Below are positions 1-7,138 of a DNA stretch of 24,149 nucleotides, one piece after another. A program made the translations under genes and the position numbers. The stretch is taken from assembly GCA_964412365.1 (NCBI GenBank), contig CAYPOI010000040.1, forward strand, positions 1 through 24,149, written 5' to 3'. The notes under the pieces were generated by a model. It was given only the letters and a program-made list of their open reading frames with translations, was not told where the DNA came from and ran no database searches. How positions within the stretch are numbered: position 1 is the stretch's first letter; the number at the start of each line of letters is the position of its first letter. This stretch comes from CAMTWZ01 sp964412365. Its GTDB lineage: Bacteria > Bacteroidota > Rhodothermia > Balneolales > HLUCCA01.

Positions 1-936
1 TCCATCTACCACAGTCCCATTTTGGAGCTTGTGTATCGCGCCGCGAGCGTGCATCGGAAATACCACGCGATCGGCGAAGTGCAAGTGAACACATTATTGT
101 CGATCAAGACGGGCGGATGTCCCGAAGACTGCGCCTACTGTCCACAGGCCGCGCGTTACAGTACCGACATCGACGCGCATAAATTGTTGTGTGTGGATGA
201 TGTCCTTCAATCGGCTCAAGCCGCCAAAGAATCCGGAAGCACCCGTTTTTGCATGGGCGCCGCCTGGCGGAAAGTGAAAGACAATGCCGAATTCGACCAA
301 GTGATCGACATGGTGAAAGGCGTGAATTCGATGGGAATGGAAGTCTGTTGCACATTGGGGATGCTCACTGCCGACCAAGCCCGTCGCCTTAAAGAAGCCG
401 GATTGTATGCGTACAATCACAATATCGACACCAGCTCGGACTACTACGAGCAGATCATCACCACTCGCACCTATGGCGACCGTCTTGATACCCTTTCCCA
501 TGTGCGTGAGGCGGGATTATCGGTCTGCAGCGGTGGCATCATCGGACTTGGCGAAGACGACACCGATCGCATCGATATGCTTCACACCTTGGCCACGCTT
601 CCAGAACATCCGGAATCGGTTCCAGTGAATGCACTGGTCGCCGTTAAAGGCACGCCGCTCGAAAACCAAGAGCGCGTATCGGTCTGGGACATGGTCCGCA
701 TGATCGCTACCGCACGAATCATCATGCCACGGGCGATGGTTCGTTTATCGGCTGGTCGCTTGGAAATGCCGATCGTCGAACAAGCCTTCTGTTTCATGGC
801 GGGGGCGAATTCCATCTTCGCGGGCGATAAACTGCTGACGACTCCGAATCCTGGCGTGGATCAAGACAAAGCGATGTTCGAATTGCTTGGCCTGCATCCG
901 CGCGAAGCGTTCAAAGAGCAGCCAGCCGTCGTCTGA
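1..936 (+). CDS. bioB: Biotin synthase BioB (5'-truncated by window edge)
   Basis: Biotin synthase is a radical-SAM iron-sulfur enzyme that inserts sulfur into dethiobiotin, the last step of biotin synthesis. The radical-SAM cysteine motif C-P-E-D-C-A-Y-C lies at about 118-141, in the usual K-T-G-G-C setting. Further family stretches follow: Y-N-H-N-I-D-T-S near 410-435 and S-G-G-I-I-G-L-G-E near 530-555. The reading frame is open to base 1, and the residues before the first possible start (S-I-Y-H-S-P-I-L-E-L) match the normal N-terminal region of BioB. The real start is therefore upstream of the window, and the TTG at 22 is probably not it. The gene converges on bioA, and the two share 26 bases at their 3' ends. 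It is transcribed apart from the other bio genes here. Confidence 0.96.
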   Translation, partial: SIYHSPILELVYRAASVHRKYHAIGEVQVNTLLSIKTGGCPEDCAYCPQAARYSTDIDAHKLLCVDDVLQSAQAAKESGSTRFCMGAAWRKVKDNAEFDQVIDMVKGVNSMGMEVCCTLGMLTADQARRLKEAGLYAYNHNIDTSSDYYEQIITTRTYGDRLDTLSHVREAGLSVCSGGIIGLGEDDTDRIDMLHTLATLPEHPESVPVNALVAVKGTPLENQERVSVWDMVRMIATARIIMPRAMVRLSAGRLEMPIVEQAFCFMAGANSIFAGDKLLTTPNPGVDQDKAMFELLGLHPREAFKEQPAVV

Positions 937-2188
937 TGCTCTCGAAAATACGGTCGTATTGCTCGATGGTGGTCGTATATGGCGCCATCACATAGACCGT
1001 ATTTCCTAACGGACGTAGCAGGATGCCGTCTTCAAGGAATTCGGATTTGAGTCGCTGCCCAACCCCACTGAAATAACCCCGATTTGCCGATACGGGGACG
1101 TCCATTGCAACTATAGTTCCGCATATGCGGATTCTTTCCGCTTTAAAAACGTGGGACGTGAGACGATGGACGTGGGACGACTCGATCTCTTTGATGACTG
1201 GTAGAGCTTGGATGGTCAGTTCCAATGATGCCAGCGCCGCGGCGCAACCGATCGGGTTGGCGGTGTACGAATGTCCGTGCCAGAACGTGTGCGTGGGTTG
1301 CGGATCACGAAACGCGTCTTGGATATGTGAACCGGTGATGGTGAGGGACATCGGCAGAAAGCCACCCGTCAATCCTTTCGACAGACAGATGAAATCAGGC
1401 ACAAATCCTGTTTGTTGAAACGCGAACAGGCTTCCGGTGCGTCCGAAGCCCGTCATCACTTCATCAAAAATCACGAGTACTCCGAATTCACGCGCCAATT
1501 CGCATGCGGACGCCACGAAACTCGGGCGACACATCCGCATCCCTCCCGCTCCTTGCAGCAATGGTTCGAGGATGATGGCGGCGTAAACCTCGGGCGCCCT
1601 CGCTAGCTTATCCCTGATCGCTTGCAGTGCATTGGATTCCTTGAGGTCGACATCCGCGTCAGCGGTCCACGTTTCCGGAAACGGAAGGCGGTCTACGGCG
1701 AAAAGTAAGGGTTCGAAGGCATCGGAAAAGACGGAACGTGCTCCGGCCGCCATCGCACCGAAGGTGTCGCCATGATAAGCCCCATCAAATGCAAGGATTC
1801 GGTTCCGAGCAGGTTCTTGACGATTGCGCCAGTACTGCCAAGCCATTTTCAGGGCCACTTCGACAGCCGTAGATCCATTATCACTAAAAAACACCGTATT
1901 CAGCGAGGACGGCAGATGGGATGTGAGCTTCGCGGCGAGTTCTTCGGCTGGCGGATGCGTGAATCCGGCGAAAATCACATGTTCCAAGGTTTCGGCTTGC
2001 CGGGCGATGGCAGCAGAAATAACAGGATTCGAATGACCGTGCACATTCACCCACCAAGAAGAAATGGCGTCGATCAGTTCGAGTCCGTCTTCGAGCGTGA
2101 GTACTGAACCCTGACCTTTCACCACCTTCAGCGGTTCAACGGCAGAATGAAGCGGCGTGAACGGATGCCAGATGCGATGATCAGCCAA
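911..2188 (-). CDS. bioA: Adenosylmethionine-8-amino-7-oxononanoate aminotransferase BioA
   Basis: BioA is a PLP-dependent class III aminotransferase that converts KAPA to DAPA, with S-adenosylmethionine as the usual amino donor. The 425-residue product begins close to the family start (H-R-I-W-H-P-F-T at residues 4-11). It has the D-E-V-M-T-G-F-G-R motif at about 242-250 and the PLP lysine in L-S-K-G-L-T-G-G (Lys271). No ATG or GTG is available in frame, so the start is TTG at 2188, overlapping the bioD stop by 8 bases; this implies coupled translation. It is the last gene of the minus-strand run. A heptanucleotide repeat sits inside the C-terminal part (residues about 337-348). The last 26 bases overlap the convergent bioB. 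Confidence 0.95.
   Translation of the reverse strand: MADHRIWHPFTPLHSAVEPLKVVKGQGSVLTLEDGLELIDAISSWWVNVHGHSNPVISAAIARQAETLEHVIFAGFTHPPAEELAAKLTSHLPSSLNTVFFSDNGSTAVEVALKMAWQYWRNRQEPARNRILAFDGAYHGDTFGAMAAGARSVFSDAFEPLLFAVDRLPFPETWTADADVDLKESNALQAIRDKLARAPEVYAAIILEPLLQGAGGMRMCRPSFVASACELAREFGVLVIFDEVMTGFGRTGSLFAFQQTGFVPDFICLSKGLTGGFLPMSLTITGSHIQDAFRDPQPTHTFWHGHSYTANPIGCAAALASLELTIQALPVIKEIESSHVHRLTSHVFKAERIRICGTIVAMDVPVSANRGYFSGVGQRLKSEFLEDGILLRPLGNTVYVMAPYTTTIEQYDRIFESIRRRLAAL
1149..1179 (+). repeat. Imperfect heptanucleotide tandem repeat inside bioA
   Basis: Read on the plus strand there are four adjacent 7-base units: ACGTGGG, ACGTGAG, ACGATGG and ACGTGGG (1149-1176), then the start of a fifth. 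The first and fourth units are identical, which gives two copies of ACGTGGGACG spaced by 21 bases. It lies within the bioA coding region on the opposite strand and encodes S-S-H-V-H-R-L-T-S-H-V-F. Three units equal 21 bases and keep the frame, but a change of one unit would not. Confidence 0.6.
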
Positions 2189-2792
2189 TGGTGATGCGGT
2201 TTACGTCGATGGGATCCATCCATGGGATTTCGGCCAAAACGCGGACTTTCCCTATTTCCTGTATATCTCGAGTGTTCAGCGGATGGGGATCGCCGATCAA
2301 GACCACCCCCAACACCGGAAGCCGCTTTTCGCGAAGGAGGTGTAGTGATAAAAAGGTATGATTCAAGGTTCCAAGAGTCGTTCGGGCCACCAAAACCACC
2401 GGCGAGGCATAGTAGCGCATCAGATCGAGCATGGTGCGGTGGTTGTTGAGCGGGACCAGGAGTCCGCCAGCCGCTTCCATCACCAAGGATCCATGGTACT
2501 CCGGCAATTTGATGGACCGCATCGCGATAGACATCCCCTCTTTTTCGGCGGCTTGATTCGGAGACAGTGGCGCATGCAAGCGAAGCGCGGGTTCAAGAAT
2601 CCGATCTTCGGGCATGCCGGTGAGTTTTCGCACGGTATCGGAGTCGTCATCTTCCGGATAACCGCTTTGAACCGGTTTCCAGTAGTTGGCATGGAGTTGG
2701 TTCACCAGAATGGCCGACACGACCGTCTTCCCGACATTCGTGTCTGTTCCGGCGACCCAGATCCGCTCAGGCCAATCGCTGAATGAGCGCAT
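2181..2792 (-). CDS. bioD: Dethiobiotin synthetase BioD
   Basis: BioD closes the ureido ring of biotin: DAPA + CO2 + ATP give dethiobiotin. The 203-residue protein carries the family P-loop G-T-D-T-N-V-G-K-T at residues 15-23 and the Y-W-K-P-V-Q-S-G segment at 37-44. An E-A-A-G-G-L-L-V-P-L stretch follows in mid-protein. The start is ATG at 2792. It overlaps the end of bioC by 26 bases, longer than the 4-base junctions elsewhere in this run. Its stop overlaps the TTG start of bioA. There is no sign of truncation; the length is slightly below that of the well-known enterobacterial enzyme. Confidence 0.95.
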   Translation of the reverse strand: MRSFSDWPERIWVAGTDTNVGKTVVSAILVNQLHANYWKPVQSGYPEDDDSDTVRKLTGMPEDRILEPALRLHAPLSPNQAAEKEGMSIAMRSIKLPEYHGSLVMEAAGGLLVPLNNHRTMLDLMRYYASPVVLVARTTLGTLNHTFLSLHLLREKRLPVLGVVLIGDPHPLNTRDIQEIGKVRVLAEIPWMDPIDVNRITIG

Positions 2793-3534
2793 AGGTGATG
2801 CCGTAGGTGATGGTGAAATTCCGGCGGCGTTTCGACAACCAGACTTCCTGAATCTTGCGGACCGTTCCCGGCGCCGGACGGTCGTTCTTCGGTTTCACAT
2901 CCGCGCCGATCCGTTTCAGATGTGTGAAAAAGTCCAAGGGTGATTCGTATGTCTCCTTGCATATCTCATTCAGCACCAATGTCTTATATTTCAGACCCAT
3001 GTGCGTCGCCACATCCGGTTTCGGAAGAGAATTTCCGGTAAATGGCACCTTCGCTTCACGACACAAGGATTTCCATTGCGGAAAACTCTTGCTGTTGAAG
3101 TAGGATATGGCGATGAGTCCGCCGGGCTTGAGCGATTGTCCCAAGGTGTTCAACGTGGTTGGAAGATCTTCCACCCATTGGACGGTCAGGCCGGATAACA
3201 GCAATCCATATTCCGAATTGGCCTTGAAATCCTGGATATCCATTTGTCGGAACACCGTCGTATCTGGAAGTTTATGGCTGAGTTTGGCACGGCACACATC
3301 CAGCATGTCAGGGCTCAAGTCGGTCACTTCCCGCGGATAGGGCGCGAACCACTTTGCGGTCCGTTCGGTGATGAAGCCCGTGCCGCATCCGAATTCAAGA
3401 ACAGGTCCGTTCACATATTTCGTGAACGGTTTGAGGAATTCCACCAGCCGGTCGGCGGCTTTGCGCTGAACCAAGGCATACGTGTCGTACTGATGCGCGG
3501 CGGATCCGAAGGATCCGGCCACTGACGATTTCAT
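2767..3534 (-). CDS. bioC: Malonyl-ACP O-methyltransferase BioC
   Basis: BioC methylates the free carboxyl of malonyl-ACP so that fatty-acid synthase enzymes can extend it to pimeloyl-ACP methyl ester. The 255-residue product has the BioC-type N-terminus F-G-S-A-A-H-Q-Y-D-T-Y-A (residues 9-20). The SAM-binding glycine motif V-L-E-F-G-C-G-T-G is at 45-53 and D-L-S-P-D-M-L follows. The frame is open further upstream, to about 3696, but the ATG at 3534 gives the family-like N-terminus and an exact ATGA overlap with the preceding gene's stop, so that start is preferred. Context between an alpha/beta hydrolase gene and bioD supports the assignment. Confidence 0.92.
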   Translation of the reverse strand: MKSSVAGSFGSAAHQYDTYALVQRKAADRLVEFLKPFTKYVNGPVLEFGCGTGFITERTAKWFAPYPREVTDLSPDMLDVCRAKLSHKLPDTTVFRQMDIQDFKANSEYGLLLSGLTVQWVEDLPTTLNTLGQSLKPGGLIAISYFNSKSFPQWKSLCREAKVPFTGNSLPKPDVATHMGLKYKTLVLNEICKETYESPLDFFTHLKRIGADVKPKNDRPAPGTVRKIQEVWLSKRRRNFTITYGITYALIQRLA

Positions 3535-4151
3535 CCCAATGCTTTCTTCAACGATTTCCAACACCAATCCGATTCTGTGATAGGTAGCGCGTGACTCTCG
3601 CCCGGATGGATCGTGAGGGGATATCCCAGGCGCTGGGCTTTGTCCAACGAGACGATCCGATCCTGACGGGCATGAAGGATAACCATTTTTCCACATCTGC
3701 GCATCACAGAACTTGCGAATTCACTCTCTTCCAGAAGGATCAGATCGTCGCTGAGTTTGGCGGCATCTTGGAAAGCAGGAATTCCTCGCCCCTCGTCTCC
3801 TGAATTCTCATAGAAGGCTTGAAGCACCGGCACGACCCCCATCCGCAAACGGTCTCTCATGCGACGCGTGGTACGTTTCTCGATGTCGGAATCGCAAAAT
3901 CGGTCGAAGCCGCCAATCACCACCCAGACATCGGGCATGCCCATGGAATCTGGATCGAAAAACACGTGTCCCAAGCTATGGGTGACCAAGATTCTGCGTC
4001 GATCTGTCGTGAAGCTCGGTTCGTTCGGGGTTCCGAAGTAGCCACGGTCGTAATGATGGATGATATCCGATTCTGGGATGAGTTTTTTCCACGACCCCCA
4101 GGCCGACGCGTCATATCCCCATCCGTGGATGAACAGCCATTCAGAGCTCAT
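3531..4151 (-). CDS. Small alpha/beta hydrolase, probable pimeloyl-ACP methyl ester esterase
   Basis: BioC needs an esterase partner to remove the methyl group from pimeloyl-ACP methyl ester; known partners include BioH, BioG, BioJ, BioK and BioV. This 206-residue protein lies between bioF and bioC, with 4-base overlaps on both sides. It looks like an alpha/beta hydrolase. An H-G-W-G motif at 9-12 could form the oxyanion-hole region. The candidate nucleophile is Ser59 in T-H-S-L-G-H, the candidate acid is Asp164 (R-Q-D-R) and the candidate base is His187 (G-E-S-H-A-L-P). The elbow is T-x-S-x-G rather than the usual G-x-S-x-G. It is shorter than E. coli BioH, as if most of the lid were missing. 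I cannot place it in BioG, BioH or another named class, so no symbol is given. Confidence 0.75.
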   Translation of the reverse strand: MSSEWLFIHGWGYDASAWGSWKKLIPESDIIHHYDRGYFGTPNEPSFTTDRRRILVTHSLGHVFFDPDSMGMPDVWVVIGGFDRFCDSDIEKRTTRRMRDRLRMGVVPVLQAFYENSGDEGRGIPAFQDAAKLSDDLILLEESEFASSVMRRCGKMVILHARQDRIVSLDKAQRLGYPLTIHPGESHALPITESDWCWKSLKKALG

Positions 4152-5272
4152 GGGCGTGCCATATGCTCAATCAGCGCGTCGATCTGCCCTTGGGTGTGGA
4201 TGGCCGATACCGTGAAGCGGATGCGGGCTGTGCCTTCTTCCACGGTTGGCGGACGAATCGCTTGGGCCAGAAATCCGGCTTTCATCAGGTTTTCGGCCAC
4301 CATCATCGCGTCTTCATCTGATCCAATCACGGCGGGGACGATCGCACTTTCGGAGTTGCGGGTCGGGTAGCCATGGCGCGTCAATCCGTTGCGAAGCGCA
4401 TGGGCCATCGCGAACACATGCGAGCGTTCGGTGTTTAGCGAAGGCATCAGATTCAACGCCCCGAGACTAGCACCCAATACTGCCGGTGGAAGCGATGTGG
4501 AATAAATGAATCCTGCGCTGAAATTGACCAGATACTCGCGGATGTCGGGTTCGCACGCCACGAACGCCCCGAAAGACCCGAAGGCTTTCCCGAACGTGCC
4601 AACTACGATATCCACACCTGGTTTACCGAAGCACATGCCACGTCCTTTCGGACCCATCAATCCGATCGAATGGGCTTCATCTACCATCAGGATCGCATCA
4701 TGTTTGTCGGCGAGGTCGATGAGGGCATCGATGTCGGCCAAATCCCCATCCATGCTGAACACGGATTCGGTGACAATGATTTTTCTCGCGGTTGATTCCG
4801 CATCATTCTTCAACAGCGTTTCGAGATGGCTCACATCATTATGCCGATAGCGCCGCAATGTGGCACGTGACAGCAATGCGCCTTGGTACAAGCTGTTGTG
4901 ATTGAGCTTGTCGAAATACAAGATGCTGTCGCGGTTGGCCAATGCCGGCAGGACCGACGTGTTCATCTGAAAGCCAGAGTTGAACAACAGTGCCGATGGC
5001 CGATCCGCAAATGCCGCCATTCCCTGCTCCAACTGTTCATGGAGCTGCAAGGTGCCGGAAACCAGTCTCGACGCGCCTGAGCCGGCGCCAAAGCGTTCCA
5101 GCGCGGCGCGAGCGGACTCTTTAACGGCAGGATGCGATTTCAGGCCGAGATAATCGTTCGAGCAGACATTCACCCAAAGGCCGTCATCCGGATGGCGATG
5201 CGCGGTGCGCAAGCGATGTGAGGCCTTGCGGTCGTCCAAGGCCTGCCGAATGAACTCGAAACGCGGTTTCAC
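4148..5272 (-). CDS. bioF: 8-amino-7-oxononanoate synthase BioF
   Basis: BioF is a PLP enzyme of the alpha-oxoamine synthase family that condenses pimeloyl-ACP (or -CoA) with alanine to form KAPA. The 374-residue protein shows the expected landmarks: N-D-Y-L-G-L near residues 39-44, G-S-G-A-S-R-L-V-S-G at 64-73, V-D-E-A-H-S at 197-202, and the PLP lysine in T-F-G-K-A-F-G (Lys229). The start is GTG at 5272. It forms a GTGA overlap with the stop of the upstream lipoprotein gene, so translation is probably coupled to it. The stop overlaps the ATG of the downstream hydrolase gene. Confidence 0.95.
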   Translation of the reverse strand: MKPRFEFIRQALDDRKASHRLRTAHRHPDDGLWVNVCSNDYLGLKSHPAVKESARAALERFGAGSGASRLVSGTLQLHEQLEQGMAAFADRPSALLFNSGFQMNTSVLPALANRDSILYFDKLNHNSLYQGALLSRATLRRYRHNDVSHLETLLKNDAESTARKIIVTESVFSMDGDLADIDALIDLADKHDAILMVDEAHSIGLMGPKGRGMCFGKPGVDIVVGTFGKAFGSFGAFVACEPDIREYLVNFSAGFIYSTSLPPAVLGASLGALNLMPSLNTERSHVFAMAHALRNGLTRHGYPTRNSESAIVPAVIGSDEDAMMVAENLMKAGFLAQAIRPPTVEEGTARIRFTVSAIHTQGQIDALIEHMARP

Positions 5273-6333
5273 AAAATGGGTGTGGTTCGGAAGGTGCGGG
5301 CGATGGCTTCGAACTGATACACATAGCGCCGCTGCTTGTATTTGGGAGAAAACTGTCCGTATTCGATGAAATAAAGTCTGCGCTGCTCATCATCATACAT
5401 CACATACGACATGAATGGACCGCCCATCGATTGATCCGACATCACCCAGATGCCACGGGTTTCATAGGAGTTACGTCCGTTGATAGTCATGAAACGCGTC
5501 TCATGGGCGCGACGGTAATCGGTGGTCACATAGGAATCTTCACGCGAACCGCGCATGTACAATTGATTGAGGCTGTCGCGACGGGCATTGATCCAGTCTT
5601 TGTTCACGAATTCGATGTTGTCCACGTCATCGATCCAATGAAACCAGATCCAGCGGTCGTTATCGGGAAGGAACCGGCGCATGGTGAGGAAGTCGGTGGT
5701 GTCGATGCCCACCCGGTAATCATGTTGGATGCGGATGCTGAATCCGTGGTCCTGAAAGATGGAATCGGCCAATAAGACTTGCTCTCCGCGGCGATACACA
5801 TCGAACTCATGACGCGGCAACTCCACTTCATGCAGGCTTTTGACGATAGTTTCGTTGTTCTGAAGGATCTTTTCGATGAGTTCTTCTCGGTTGTTCGCGA
5901 CAATAATGAGGATGAATTGATCGCGATACCAACGGTCGCGCAGTGGAAACACGAATTGTTGTCCCGTACGGACGCGCTCTTTCACGCCCTCGCTGAGCAA
6001 GGAGCTCACATATCGACCCACATTCGAACTGTCTTGCAGGTGAGAGACCAGAACTAGATTCTTATGCTTCTGATGTTGGTCCACATCTTTGTTGGTCTTG
6101 ATCGTGCGGAATTGGATATCGAACAGGGGTTCCGGACGAGGAATGGTTCGAATGTATCGGCCAATGGTGTTGCGAACCGCATCCCCCACAGGGTCGTCCA
6201 CATGCGAACTATCCATCACCACCAAGACTTCAGATACCGCACCGATGGCGGCTTCGCGGTAATCACCACCGCATCCTTGCACAATAAACGCCACGACCAG
6301 TAGTGCGGCAATGGTATTCAAAAAACGATACAT
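5269..6333 (-). CDS. DUF4837-type lipoprotein of unknown function
   Basis: A 354-residue protein with a lipoprotein signal peptide: M-Y-R-F then a hydrophobic stretch and F-I-V-Q-G-C-G-G, with Cys21 the likely lipidated residue. The mature part has no motif I can tie to catalysis. Recognisable stretches are V-L-V-V-M-D-S near the N-terminus, F-P-L-R-D-R-W-Y-R-D-Q in the middle and W-V-M-S-D-Q-S-M-G-G-P-F near the C-terminus. The overall pattern resembles DUF4837 lipoproteins of Bacteroidota and relatives, recalled from memory rather than searched. The frame is open to 6429, but only the ATG at 6333 places the signal peptide at the N-terminus. It starts 10 bases after the trpA stop and overlaps bioF by 4 bases, so it is embedded in the trp-bio run although it is probably an envelope protein. 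Confidence 0.8.
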   Translation of the reverse strand: MYRFLNTIAALLVVAFIVQGCGGDYREAAIGAVSEVLVVMDSSHVDDPVGDAVRNTIGRYIRTIPRPEPLFDIQFRTIKTNKDVDQHQKHKNLVLVSHLQDSSNVGRYVSSLLSEGVKERVRTGQQFVFPLRDRWYRDQFILIIVANNREELIEKILQNNETIVKSLHEVELPRHEFDVYRRGEQVLLADSIFQDHGFSIRIQHDYRVGIDTTDFLTMRRFLPDNDRWIWFHWIDDVDNIEFVNKDWINARRDSLNQLYMRGSREDSYVTTDYRRAHETRFMTINGRNSYETRGIWVMSDQSMGGPFMSYVMYDDEQRRLYFIEYGQFSPKYKQRRYVYQFEAIARTFRTTPIL

Positions 6334-6343
6334 GACCTGAGAT

Positions 6344-7138
6344 TTAGGCTCCGGTTTTGATGGAGCGTACGAATTGAGCCACCCGTTCCGTCCAGTCCGG
6401 GTTGGGGTAATGCGCGCGAATCGTTTCAATCAGCGCACTCCCTATGATAAAGCCTTGCAAGCCAGATGCAATGCGTTTCGCATCCTCATGCGATTTGATG
6501 CCGAATCCGACCAATACAGGATTTTTTGTGATGTTGGCGCGAACCCGATCTTTGAATCGGTCAACCGATTTCTGGACATCTCCCCCATCCCGCGCACCGG
6601 TCACGCCGGTCACGGACACGCAGTACACGAAGCCGGTGGACAACGAATCGATCATCCGCATCCGCTCATCGGTCGTATTTGGCGCCACTAAGAAAATGAA
6701 ATCCAGCCCGTTCGCGTCGCACAACCGCTTCACCCGGGCGGATTCTTCAACAGGGACATCCGGTAGAATCACACCATCTGCTCCTGCTTCGGCCGCATCT
6801 TTGAAAAAGGCATCGAAGTCATAGCGGATCACCGGGTTCACATACCCCATCAGAATGATCGGGATGGTGGATGTGGCTCGGATCTCGCGCACCATCTGCA
6901 AGATCTGCGGGATGCCGACGCCGTTTTGGATCGCCACATCGGATGCATATTGAATCGTCGGACCATCCGCCAGCGGATCGCTGAACGGCATGCCCACTTC
7001 AATGATATCCGCGCCAGATTGTTCGAGTTTGTGAACCAGATCGACGGTGGAATTGGCTTCGGGAAATCCGGCCGTGAGAAACAGGCTGAAAACCGATTCG
7101 TCTTTCTTTTGGGAAAACAGATGTTGGATGCGGCTCAT
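6344..7138 (-). CDS. trpA: Tryptophan synthase alpha subunit TrpA
   Basis: TrpA cleaves indole-3-glycerol phosphate to indole and glyceraldehyde-3-phosphate; indole is channelled to TrpB. The 264-residue TIM-barrel protein has the catalytic pair Glu47 and Asp58 in the signature I-E-V-G-M-P-F-S-D-P-L-A-D-G-P. G-D-G-V-I-L-P-D-V-P follows around 125-135, and the phosphate-binding G-F-G-I / I-G-S-A-L segments lie near the C-terminus. The frame is open upstream to 7192, but the ATG at 7138 gives the normal N-terminus and an ATGA overlap with the trpB stop. Only 10 bases follow its TAA before the next gene, with no room for a terminator. Confidence 0.96.
   Translation of the reverse strand: MSRIQHLFSQKKDESVFSLFLTAGFPEANSTVDLVHKLEQSGADIIEVGMPFSDPLADGPTIQYASDVAIQNGVGIPQILQMVREIRATSTIPIILMGYVNPVIRYDFDAFFKDAAEAGADGVILPDVPVEESARVKRLCDANGLDFIFLVAPNTTDERMRMIDSLSTGFVYCVSVTGVTGARDGGDVQKSVDRFKDRVRANITKNPVLVGFGIKSHEDAKRIASGLQGFIIGSALIETIRAHYPNPDWTERVAQFVRSIKTGA

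Noticed and set aside
3535..3696. N-terminal extension of bioC to an upstream start
   Set aside because: The extension runs inside the hydrolase gene, has no family similarity, and the ATG at 3534 gives both the BioC-type N-terminus and the ATGA overlap.
6334..6343. Biotin riboswitch or BirA operator before the bio genes
   Set aside because: The only gap ahead of the biotin block is 10 bases, and I saw no palindromic BirA-like site there or at the bioF start.
6334..6429. N-terminal extension of the DUF4837 lipoprotein into trpA
   Set aside because: It would bury the lipoprotein signal peptide 32 residues inside the protein.
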